Position numbers and translations under genes: made by a program. Below, in pieces: positions 27,311 to 35,383 of a stretch of 64,000 nucleotides of DNA (its first letter is position 1; each line of letters begins with the position of its first letter). Origin of the DNA: Salegentibacter sp. 24 (GTDB lineage: Bacteria; Bacteroidota; Bacteroidia; Flavobacteriales; Flavobacteriaceae); assembly GCF_004362395.1 (NCBI RefSeq), contig NZ_SNWE01000003.1, positions 62,001 through 126,000 of the forward strand. The letters run 5' to 3'. The notes beneath the pieces were generated by a model. That model was not told the origin of the DNA, did no database searches, and saw nothing but the letters and a program-made list of their open reading frames with translations.

Positions 27311-27496
27311 GACAGACTCCTAAATGATTTTCAAGTTTGAAATTTCCAATGCTAATAATGTCATTTTCGACAGCCATAGCGTGGGGAAAATTCCTGGTTT
27401 TTTAATTAAGAATGGTTTACAAACCCCTTTAGGGTCTTAATTAAATTAAACCTACTAATTTTTTAATCTATAAGAAGCTTAGTAAAATAAACCCTT

Positions 27497-27955
27497 ATGA
27501 ATACCGGTAAAATTCTTATTTCATCAATAATTGGAACCTCTGCCATGACTATTTTCAGTTACCTGGTATCCAATTCAAAAAACAAAAATTTTCGGGAGCC
27601 GGAGGTTTTAGGTAAACTTATTAAAGCTTTGCCACTAAATATTTCAAAAGACACCGCTCACTTGGCAGGATGGGGTATGCATTATACTATTGGATTCGCA
27701 TTTGTAGCTAGCTATAATGAAATATGGAAGCAAACGAAAGTAAAGCCTTCCTTAACTTCCGGGATTTTGATGGGTACTGCAAGCGGAGTATTAGGTACCC
27801 TGGGCTGGAAGCTGATGTTTAAAGTTCACCCCAATCCACCTGCTAAAAATCTAAAACCATTTTTTGGACATCTCCTTCTCGCCCATATTGTATTTGGCAT
27901 TTTTAGTGCCCTTTCCTATAGATCAACTTATGCTAATAGAAATCAATTACAATGA
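27497..27955 (+). CDS. small integral membrane protein of unknown function
   Basis: This 152-residue protein has about four hydrophobic segments (ILISSIIGTSAMTIFSYLV, MHYTIGFAFVASY, SGILMGTASGVLGTLGW, FGHLLLAHIVFGIFSALS). It resembles YagU/DUF1440-like membrane proteins in size and in the conserved His in the last segments, but I cannot assign it firmly. Its stop overlaps the DUF72 gene start by 4 bases (ATGA), so the two are coupled. It begins just beyond the palindrome-rich region that may mark the edge of the conjugative element. Confidence 0.7.
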   Translation: MNTGKILISSIIGTSAMTIFSYLVSNSKNKNFREPEVLGKLIKALPLNISKDTAHLAGWGMHYTIGFAFVASYNEIWKQTKVKPSLTSGILMGTASGVLGTLGWKLMFKVHPNPPAKNLKPFFGHLLLAHIVFGIFSALSYRSTYANRNQLQ

Positions 27956-28719
27956 ATCCCGCTCCTGCACCTGGCTCCAAACATCATTTTTATTCAGGTC
28001 TTAGCGGCCTGCAGTTGGATATTCCCAAATACTTATTTCCGCCCCCTTATGAAAACGCAAGTAGGTTGACCTATTATGCTTCCATATTTAATAGCATTGA
28101 AATCAATAGTTCCTTTTATAAAATTCCCCGAGCTTCAACAGTAGCTAAATGGGCTGATTCTGTGCCGGAACACTTTAGATTTACTTTTAAATTATGGAAA
28201 GGAATTACACATAGCAAAGGTTTAAATTTTAATGAAGCGGATATTGCTGACTTTCTTAAATCTGTCAATTCCGTAAAGCAAAAGAAAGGATGTTTGCTGA
28301 TTCAGTTTCCTCCCAGTCTGGGAAAGGAATATCTTGTTCCATTAGACAATCTTTTAAATTGTCTTAGTGCAACAGATGCTATCCAAGGCTGGAAGCTCGC
28401 CGTGGAATTTCGAAATAAATCCTGGTACCATCAGGATGTTTATGACCTGCTGCACCTCTATAACGCGACAACAGTTATACAGGACAAACCAAAGGCCGCG
28501 ACACCTTTGCTACATCATAAATCAAATTTTATTTATAACAGGTTTCATGGACCCGGTGGAAATTACCGGGGTAGTTATTCAGAAGAGTTTTTAAAAGAAT
28601 ACTCCGGGCTTGTAAATGAATGGATGGATCAGGGCAGAATGGTATATGTCTATTTTAACAATACTATGGGTGACGCCTTTACTAATTTAAAAAGCCTGAA
28701 CGACTTGATGCAGCCTTAG
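27952..28719 (+). CDS. DUF72 domain-containing protein
   Basis: This 255-residue TIM-barrel-like protein of the DUF72 family shows the typical pattern: FYSGLSGLQLDIPKYLFPPP, then YASIFNSIEINSSFYKIPR, FRFTFKLWKGITH, LLIQFPPSL, LAVEFRNKSWYHQDVY, and late FIYNRFHGPGGNYRGSYS and VYVYFNNTMGDAFTN. The biochemical role of DUF72 is not established. It is translationally coupled to the membrane protein upstream. Confidence 0.88.
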   Translation: MNPAPAPGSKHHFYSGLSGLQLDIPKYLFPPPYENASRLTYYASIFNSIEINSSFYKIPRASTVAKWADSVPEHFRFTFKLWKGITHSKGLNFNEADIADFLKSVNSVKQKKGCLLIQFPPSLGKEYLVPLDNLLNCLSATDAIQGWKLAVEFRNKSWYHQDVYDLLHLYNATTVIQDKPKAATPLLHHKSNFIYNRFHGPGGNYRGSYSEEFLKEYSGLVNEWMDQGRMVYVYFNNTMGDAFTNLKSLNDLMQP

Positions 28720-28927
28720 ACCATAAGCAAGCAATAAAATCTTAGACAAAAGCAATGCAATATGTAAGGCCTTCAAATAACAACCGCAAAATTGCCCGAA
28801 AAACTATTACCATTTCTTAAGGCAGATAAATTGGCAAGGGTACCTTGCACAGTAAGATGTAAATCGAGTTAAGCCCTTGAAAAAAACATGCAAGTTATAG
28901 GTAAATTAACTTTTCTTCTTTTCCATT

Positions 28928-30445
28928 TTATCCGTTTTCATTGTTTTCATCTACTTTTGAAAGGGCATCAATGGCTGGTCCTTCAATGACTTCACCAGAT
29001 GGTTTAAACCGACTTCCGTGGCAGGGGCAATCCCAGCTCTTTTCCAAATCATTCCAGTGAATTATGCAGCCAAGGTGGGTGCAATAGGCCGAAACGACAT
29101 GGTATTTCATATTTTCATCTCTTGAAATAGCAAGCTTTTTACCTTCGATTTCCATTATTTTACCCTCGCCCTTTTTTAGTTTTTGTAATTCTTTGGTCGA
29201 GCTTCCAAGGATATGGTCTTTAAAAAACTCTTTAGCCACATTGAGGTTTTCCCTGGTAAAAGCCCTGGCCGATTTCACGGGATTTACCCGCAATGGATTA
29301 AAAACATCTTCATATTGGTTTTTGTTTCCGGTAATTAAATCGGTAATAATCTTACCAGCCAGGGTCCCGTATACCAGCCCATCGGTGGAAAAGCCTGTGG
29401 CGATATATTCATTTGCACCAGGACTTTTTCTACCTATAAAGGGAAGGAGGTCTGCAGGTTTATAATTCTGGCCTCCCCAGTAATGAGTAACCTCCTTTAC
29501 AGGAAATTTTTCCTTTAAATAGGCTTCCAGGGATTCCAGCAGATCCTTATTATGTTGAGATTGTCCAACTTTAAAAGATTTGCCTACTGCCACTATGTAA
29601 TGGTGGCCATTGCGCTTATAAGCGCGAAAGGAAAACTTTTCATCTTTTTTATATTCCCAAAATATACCGGAAGGATAGTTATCCTTAGCTAATTTTGCGG
29701 CAATAGCATATTCCCGGTACGGGCCAAGAGTAGTATCGAATTTCAGGTCTATCCCCTTTGGAGTATGAGTTGCGTGGACTAAGTAACCACTGGAAACACT
29801 GCCCGATTTAGTACTTATAATATAACCTCCTTTTTCTTGCTTATCAATCTTTTCTACTTTAGAGTCCTGAAAGATTTGGCACTCCCTGGAAACTATTTTA
29901 TTTGCCAGATTGTGGACATACAGAAAAGGATTGAACTGTGCCTGATGGGGATATTTAATGACTTTTTTTGCTTTAAAAGGGAAATCAGAAGGAGATACTT
30001 CAAGGTTTGGTACCCCGAGTCTGGATGATATCCCTAATTCTTCCTCAATTTTATCAGCCTTATCATTAGAAAAAAGATACATTGGTTGAACGGTATAATC
30101 ACAATCAATATCTTCTTGTCTTAATATCCTCTCTATCGTTTGAAACCCAAAATCCCGGGCTTTTAAGACTTTTTGAATTATCTCCTTATCATATTTCGAA
30201 TCCAGGGAAGATAAAAGTTGGTCTATTATAGTATATAGATTTCCGGTGCTATGTCCAGTTGTACCCATTCCAATTTTCCCGGCATCGAGAACAGCTACCT
30301 TCAAACCGGCCTTTTTAAGAAAATAGGCAGTAGTAATACCGGTAATACCTGCGCCAATTATACTAACATCTACATGAAGGCTTTCTCTTAAAACTGGAAA
30401 TTTACTGAAAGTTTCGAAGGAATTCCAAATAGGCTTTGCTACCAT
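28928..30445 (-). CDS. FAD-dependent oxidoreductase fused to a Rieske [2Fe-2S] domain
   Basis: This 505-residue two-domain redox enzyme has an N-terminal DAO-type FAD domain with the dinucleotide motif VSIIGAGITGITTAYFL (about 28-44) and GHSTGN, and a late IGRKSPGANEYIATGFSTDG segment. The C-terminal Rieske domain (about 430-495) carries the cluster ligands in CTHLGC and CPCHGS. The substrate is unknown; such fusions are usually soluble oxidases or dehydrogenases of the glycine or amine oxidase superfamily, with the Rieske centre passing electrons on. It is a single gene, convergent with the DUF72 pair. Confidence 0.9.
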   Translation of the reverse strand: MVAKPIWNSFETFSKFPVLRESLHVDVSIIGAGITGITTAYFLKKAGLKVAVLDAGKIGMGTTGHSTGNLYTIIDQLLSSLDSKYDKEIIQKVLKARDFGFQTIERILRQEDIDCDYTVQPMYLFSNDKADKIEEELGISSRLGVPNLEVSPSDFPFKAKKVIKYPHQAQFNPFLYVHNLANKIVSRECQIFQDSKVEKIDKQEKGGYIISTKSGSVSSGYLVHATHTPKGIDLKFDTTLGPYREYAIAAKLAKDNYPSGIFWEYKKDEKFSFRAYKRNGHHYIVAVGKSFKVGQSQHNKDLLESLEAYLKEKFPVKEVTHYWGGQNYKPADLLPFIGRKSPGANEYIATGFSTDGLVYGTLAGKIITDLITGNKNQYEDVFNPLRVNPVKSARAFTRENLNVAKEFFKDHILGSSTKELQKLKKGEGKIMEIEGKKLAISRDENMKYHVVSAYCTHLGCIIHWNDLEKSWDCPCHGSRFKPSGEVIEGPAIDALSKVDENNENG

Positions 30446-31408
30446 AATTTAATATTTAAAATGTAAAATTTACAGTTTCATTCTGCTGGTCAACTTAAAC
30501 TCTCAATAATCTTAATTCCAGAGGGTACATTCAGGATCAAAAAAAGCTTAATTCCCCCTCCTATTCGAAAAGCGATGCTTAGAAATAATACCATAGAAGG
30601 ATTCTGATGTTAAGATGTAAACTGATGTCTCGTTTAAATAAAATATCAATGTATTCCTAAAGCCCCCCTTTATCCAAATAACAGTATACAGCAAATAAAA
30701 AGGCGCAAGACAAGGCATATAAACAGTTTCTCTATATTTGTATTAGGGTTCTCTCCGTCAACTTCATTCACCTATTATGAATCATAAGTACTGCTACTTT
30801 TCTTATAAGCCCATCTTCTCTTAATATTTCATCAACTTCCGGTACGCGATTGAACCATTCTTTTTTGAACCTATTCGACTTTTATTCTAAAGGAGAAGTT
30901 AATTTAAGGATGAAAAGAGTTTTCTTATACTAAAATTTGGCAAAACATATGTTAATAAACTTAATCTCGGCTATTTAGCCTGACGATAGATCTCATGCCG
31001 TTAAATACAATATTTGAATCTTTAAATGTTAAATAAAAAGTAGGATTCGAGAAGTTTATCATAAAAATCATATCATGGGTGATCTAACTTATATCTTTTT
31101 GAACCTATGATCAGTTTTAAAGATGAAAAACTGGCTTAAGTTTTTTTATAATAAGGAGTAAAAAATCATCCTGGAATCATTCCTATGGAATTTGCTAATT
31201 TTATCAGAAGCAATACCAATTGAACCTAGGCGACACCTTAGTGAATGATCCTTAAAATTAAACCTCCTCAGTGAGCAAGTTATAACTGGAAATTTGACGA
31301 TGACGAATTTTCCAATGCAATATCTTATAGTCCTTATTTTACAAGGTTTAAAGGATTTAGGCAGTACAAATGTAGCATAAAGAGAAAGTCGGTTTACGCT
31401 TTATTTCA
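30446..31408. other. long intergenic region with a possible small gene remnant
   Basis: Almost 1 kb has no intact gene that I can support. On the minus strand near 30765-30880 a coding-like stretch reads FKKEWFNRVPEVDEILREDG and then LIRKVAVLMIHNR before a stop, with no start codon; it may be a relic of an unidentified gene. The rest is AT-rich without recognisable repeats. It precedes the HigBA pair and may be another site of insertion and decay. Confidence 0.35.
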
Positions 31409-31768
31409 TTATACCCCTAAAACAATAGAAGCATCAATTCCCATTTTCAGACTAATTTCCCTGGCAACTTTTAAAGTTGGTTCGCTTTTACCATTTAAAT
31501 ATTCGCTAATTCGTGAAGTGCTTACTCCTAAAAGTTCTGAAAGTCGTTTCTGGTTTAAGCCCATTTCAGCCATACGCAATTTTATTACTTCAGCGAGATT
31601 AGGTTTTGTTATAGGATAAAATCGTTCTTCATAATCGGTTACTAAATCAGACAACAAGTTTAATTCTATATAGTCATTAGCTTCAGTATTTTCTATATTG
31701 CCTGGATTTTCCAAAAGTATTTCAATACGATTAAGTATAGCTTTATATTCTTTTTCTGTCTTTATCAT
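31409..31768 (-). CDS. higA: antitoxin HigA-like (XRE-family HTH)
   Basis: This 119-residue protein has a helical N-terminal toxin-binding part and a C-terminal XRE helix-turn-helix (AEMGLNQKRLSELLGVSTSR, then ISEYLNGKSEPTLKVAREIS). It lies 1 base downstream of the HigB-like toxin gene, the toxin-first order typical of higBA. It neutralises the toxin and represses the operon. Confidence 0.9.
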   Translation of the reverse strand: MIKTEKEYKAILNRIEILLENPGNIENTEANDYIELNLLSDLVTDYEERFYPITKPNLAEVIKLRMAEMGLNQKRLSELLGVSTSRISEYLNGKSEPTLKVAREISLKMGIDASIVLGV

Positions 31769-31769
31769 A

Positions 31770-32060
31770 TCAAATATTTTTAATGTCTTTTAACTGATCC
31801 TTGTTCGTACCGATAAAACGTATGTAAACCTTTTGAGCATTGAAAGAGATTATAGCAACAAGCCGATAATCATTTCCTTTAATATTGAAGACATAACGGT
31901 GATTACCTGCATAATCTACGCAATTAAAAGTTCTTTTTATTTCGTTCAGGTTTTTCCACTCATTAGCAGTAACGGTATGATACCAAAAATTTAAAGGAGT
32001 TTCAGCATCGGCGTGTTTATCTGAAAAATCCTTAATTCGTTTATAAGTAACAATACGCAT
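31770..32060 (-). CDS. higB: toxin HigB-like (RelE-superfamily mRNA interferase)
   Basis: This 96-residue protein of the HigB type carries ETPLNFWYHTVTANEWKNLN, then YVFNIKGNDYRLVAIISFN and KVYIRFIGTNKDQ, the conserved core of this toxin family, which cleaves mRNA on the ribosome. It is the first gene of the pair. The upstream minus-strand sequence has a TATGTTTG element (plus coordinates 32079-32086) that fits the Bacteroidota promoter. Confidence 0.9.
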   Translation of the reverse strand: MRIVTYKRIKDFSDKHADAETPLNFWYHTVTANEWKNLNEIKRTFNCVDYAGNHRYVFNIKGNDYRLVAIISFNAQKVYIRFIGTNKDQLKDIKNI

Positions 32061-32078
32061 TCAGTCTAAAATTTGTTA

Positions 32079-32086
32079 CAAACATA
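32079..32086 (-). promoter_or_regulatory. promoter -7 element of higBA
   Basis: TATGTTTG on the minus strand matches TAnnTTTG exactly and lies 18 bases before the toxin ATG. The -33 element is not clear. Confidence 0.5.
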
Positions 32087-32234
32087 TTACTAAATTTTGT
32101 ATTATGTAATTTTATATTGAAAAACAAAATATTTTTCTATAACCTTTTTGAAGTTTGTTTATATTTTTCCTTCTTTAATCCCATTAACATTTTATCAAAA
32201 TCAGATTCTATTTTTTGTTTTTTTAAAATTTAAA

Positions 32235-32465
32235 CTATTTTGAGAAGGCTTTATTCTCTTCTTGTTTTTTAGACCTTTTACCCAAAACCTCCAGGACTTT
32301 ATATTTATTAAACTCGAGGAACTTGTTTTCGCTTAACGCCAATTGTTCCATCGTGAAGGTATTTTCACGTTCAATCAAATCCTCTATATCATCAAAATAA
32401 ATTGTTACCGTGCGTTCCTGTTGTTTGATTTCTTTTCTTCTAATTATTTTTTTGCAATGGCCGTA
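32235..32465 (-). pseudogene. RhuM-like protein, C-terminal remnant
   Basis: A minus-strand open frame without a start codon reads TVTIYFDDIEDLIERENTFT and then SENKFLEFNKYKVLEVLGKR with SKKQEENKAF before a stop. The FLEFNKYKVL-x-GK-SKK pattern matches the C-terminal part of the virulence RhuM (DOC-like) family as I recall it. The upstream frame is closed by a stop, so only the tail is left. It lies next to an IS1380 remnant that may have disrupted it. Confidence 0.5.
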
Positions 32466-32607
32466 TCAGAATTTAAGACTCTGCACTCCGCAAAATATAG
32501 GTTATTTGTTAGTAAATTCTAAGTTCGCTCGTACTAATAGAACCTACACGCTCCAAAAACGCTCTAAAATAATCTTTGCCAAAAACTGTTTTCCCTTGCT
32601 TAAAACG

Positions 32608-32805
32608 TCATCGTCTTTTACCCTCTGAGGCAATTGTTCGGAATTTCCGAACAATTGAATCGATCCAGGCGTAAAATATAGCTAAAATGGCACACTCATC
32701 CAGACTATGCTCAAAACGGGAGATGGAGAGCTGGGAAGCCAGGTCTCTCTCTAAAATATCGCTATACAATGGGTCGTGCTGTAGGTAATGGACATCATTG
32801 GAATC
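32608..32805 (-). mobile_element. IS1380-family transposase fragment
   Basis: A minus-strand frame reads DSNDVHYLQHDPLYSDILER followed by DLASQLSISRFEHSLDECAI and FYAWIDSIVRKF. This matches the N-terminal GYxDxND-LxxDP and LASQPTxSRFE landmarks of IS1380 transposases. A stop codon precedes it where GYxD would be, and it ends at 32608 with the catalytic core missing. It is a relic with no intact copy in the window. Confidence 0.68.
32631..32657. repeat. 27-base near-perfect palindrome
   Basis: CAATTGTTCGGAA, one base, then its exact complement. It lies inside the IS1380-like frame. No T run follows, so it is not an ordinary terminator. Confidence 0.5.
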
Positions 32806-33072
32806 CTAATAAGCCTTCATCTACATAAATACCCGTTGCTTTAAAAGTTTTTCTATCGTATGGGTCACTAAGATGGGATTGGATATAAGAACAAAATTAG
32901 CCCTCCCCCTTACTATCATAGAATGAAGATAAGCAGCTTGCTCCACAACTTGCATTAGGTTATGTTTATTTTGCAAATTATTCCTTTTACTTGCAATACT
33001 ATGATCACTGTTGCAATTTTTTGTGTTATTTTGCAATAACCAAATGCATTATTGCAGATTTAAGTAAAAACG

Positions 33073-34197
33073 ATGCGAAATTTTAAATCGGGGACCAAAA
33101 TCAATCAAGGTTATTATAGAAGTTTTCAACCCTATCCTATCAATAAACAGTGGGAATTTCAAGATATGGAACTTCTTGATCTTCTATCCAAGGCAGATCG
33201 CCATTTGGGACGTCTTGATATGTATTCTGAGCATATTCCCGATATCGATCTTTTCATCAGTATGCATGTAGTTAAAGAAGCTACACAAAGTAGCCGCATA
33301 GAAGGTACTCAAACCAATATAGAAGAAGCACTACTCGAAAAACAAAATGTAAATCCAGAGAAAAAAGATGATTGGGAGGAGGTGCAGAATTATATCGCTG
33401 CAATGAATCAGGCTATAGCAATGCTTGAGGATATTCCATTTTCATCTCGTTTAATAAAAGAAACGCATAAAGTATTACTTCCGGGTGTAAGAGGAGATCA
33501 TAAAATGCCGGGAGTTTTTCGCACCAGCCAGAATTGGATAGGAGGAGCTTCGATAAGCGACGCAGTTTTTGTGCCACCTACACATAATTCTATAGCAGAA
33601 CTTATGAGCGATCTGGAACATTTTGCACACAATGATTCTATATATTTTCCAGATTTACTTAAAATAGCATTAATTCATTATCAGTTTGAAACGATACACC
33701 CGTTTTTAGATGGTAATGGAAGAGTAGGTCGCTTATTAATCACCTTGTACCTGGTTGATAAAGAAATACTCAAACGTCCTATTCTCTACCTTTCTGATTT
33801 TTTTGAAAGAAATAAAGCACTTTACTACGATAATTTAACCAGAGTGCGCACACATAATGACCTTAAACAGTGGTTTAAGTTTTTTCTAGTAGGAATTATT
33901 GAGACAGCTAAAATTGGGGTAAGCACCTTTGATGCAATCCTAAAACTTAAAAAAGAGACTGAACTCAAAATACAGACCTTAGGCTCCAAGGCAAATAATG
34001 CCCAGAAGGTAATTAATTATCTATTTAAACGCCCAATGATTGATGTTACACAAATCATGAAAGTTACAGATGTATCAAAACGAACGGCCTATAATTTGCT
34101 TTCAGATTTAGAGCGCCTGGAAATACTAAAAGAGATTACTGGAGGAAAACGTGACAAATTATATGTATTTGATGATTACCTTAAATTATTTAAATGA
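33073..34197 (+). CDS. Fic family protein (class II, with C-terminal winged helix)
   Basis: This is a 374-residue adenylyltransferase of the Fic fold. The N-terminal inhibitory helix has the (S/T)xxxE(G/N) motif in SSRIEGTQ (about 73-80). The catalytic motif HPFLDGNGRVGR (209-220) is complete, with the His, Asp and both Arg residues, and the flap region FVPPTHNSI is present. A C-terminal winged helix (MIDVTQIMKVTDVSKRTAYN) suggests DNA binding or self-regulation. It would transfer AMP to a protein target, restrained by its own Glu77. It is alone, AT-rich and next to decayed mobile genes, so probably acquired. Confidence 0.92.
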   Translation: MRNFKSGTKINQGYYRSFQPYPINKQWEFQDMELLDLLSKADRHLGRLDMYSEHIPDIDLFISMHVVKEATQSSRIEGTQTNIEEALLEKQNVNPEKKDDWEEVQNYIAAMNQAIAMLEDIPFSSRLIKETHKVLLPGVRGDHKMPGVFRTSQNWIGGASISDAVFVPPTHNSIAELMSDLEHFAHNDSIYFPDLLKIALIHYQFETIHPFLDGNGRVGRLLITLYLVDKEILKRPILYLSDFFERNKALYYDNLTRVRTHNDLKQWFKFFLVGIIETAKIGVSTFDAILKLKKETELKIQTLGSKANNAQKVINYLFKRPMIDVTQIMKVTDVSKRTAYNLLSDLERLEILKEITGGKRDKLYVFDDYLKLFK

Positions 34198-34673
34198 TAT
34201 CTGATAAATAAATTATCTAGAGAGACCTTACTACAATGACTTAAGGTTGATCTGATGTTTCAGCATCATTGCAAATGAGTAATTTTCAATTATATAAAGA
34301 ATTGACTGATACTTATGTAAGGATCCCATTTCTCCCATAACTAACCTTGCGCATGGAACCTGTGCTGTTTTTATAGTGTACGGGAAATTAAACCTAAAGT
34401 AAAAACAACATAGGGCGCAATTACTTATTCGATTTTTTTAACCAGTAAGAGATAGGCTTATTAAACACCGCTATAAAAAAAATAATCAATAAAAGAAATC
34501 TAAGTTCGATTTCATTTGCAAATACAAAATTCCAATTTTTATTAGATAAGCTGGAAGGTATGTTAATGATGTAAATTCCTTTAATGAAGATTTTTCACCA
34601 CGATAGAAAACTGTATAATTAGCAATCGATTTTCCATTAATTCCAATGAATTTTCCGTGTAAAATACCCGTTT
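34198..34673. other. intergenic region holding a possible frameshifted gene tail
   Basis: On the minus strand, downstream of the gluconate-2-dehydrogenase subunit 3 gene, one frame reads HGKFIGINGKSIANYTVFYR and another continues with ELRFLLLIIFFIAVFNKPIS and a stop at 34421. Together they may be the remains of a small third operon gene with a C-terminal membrane segment. I cannot name it. The half nearer the Fic gene holds nothing that I recognise. Confidence 0.3.
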
Positions 34674-35372
34674 TTAAACCTCATAATTATCCCAGTTCAT
34701 GACTTCGTTTCTATTGGCAGGCTTCATGGCTGCTTTTAATAAGTCCTCGTCGTACTTCATACCATGCTTTTCGAGAACATCGGCAGGCACCCCATCCCAT
34801 ACATTTGGTGTATTGCCACGATAATCAAGGTATTTAAGGCCCGGTTCGCTGGTAAAATAACCGGTAACCACCAAATCCTTTATTCGGTTAAAAAAAACAG
34901 GCCCTGACGAATTTTTTTCAAAATCCTGGGGATAGGCTATTTGATCAACGATTTCCAACTGATTGTCCTTGGATATCTCAACAAAAGGCGCCCCGAAACG
35001 TTTGTTACTCTCCCGGTTAATCCACATAAGTCCACCACGCATAGGGATTTGGTGTTCGGGTATATCTTTTACTATAAATTCTATAAAATCCGGTACACCA
35101 GCTGCTGTGGCGCAGACCGATTCCTTATCTTCAGGAAGAATTATATCTGCCAGGCTTGCAATTGTGGCCATTTCTTCTTCGGAAAAAAACGTTTTAGAAA
35201 ATAACCGCTCATCACGTGCTTCTTCTGCAGGAGTTCTGCCGTAACCTTCCGTTTCTTCTATGATATCCCCTTCTTCAATAGGTGATTCCTTATCAGTGAT
35301 ACAACTACTCAGAAAAAGGCTGGAAGCCATACCTCCCATAACCAATGTTTTTAATGATTCCCTTCTATCCAT
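34674..35372 (-). CDS. gluconate 2-dehydrogenase subunit 3 family protein
   Basis: This 232-residue small subunit partners the GMC oxidoreductase upstream. The N-terminus has a twin-arginine-like start (DRRESLKTLVMGG) and a lipobox-like LSSC near residue 23, so it may be exported folded with its partner and lipidated. The core reads FSEEEMATIASLADIILPED, and later VPDFIEFIVKDIP and FFNRIKDLVVTGYFTSEPG, the usual pattern of this family, ending with the expected MKYDEDLLKAAMKPANR region. It is 11 bases after the GMC gene. Confidence 0.9.
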   Translation of the reverse strand: MDRRESLKTLVMGGMASSLFLSSCITDKESPIEEGDIIEETEGYGRTPAEEARDERLFSKTFFSEEEMATIASLADIILPEDKESVCATAAGVPDFIEFIVKDIPEHQIPMRGGLMWINRESNKRFGAPFVEISKDNQLEIVDQIAYPQDFEKNSSGPVFFNRIKDLVVTGYFTSEPGLKYLDYRGNTPNVWDGVPADVLEKHGMKYDEDLLKAAMKPANRNEVMNWDNYEV

Positions 35373-35383
35373 AAAAGCTAGTT

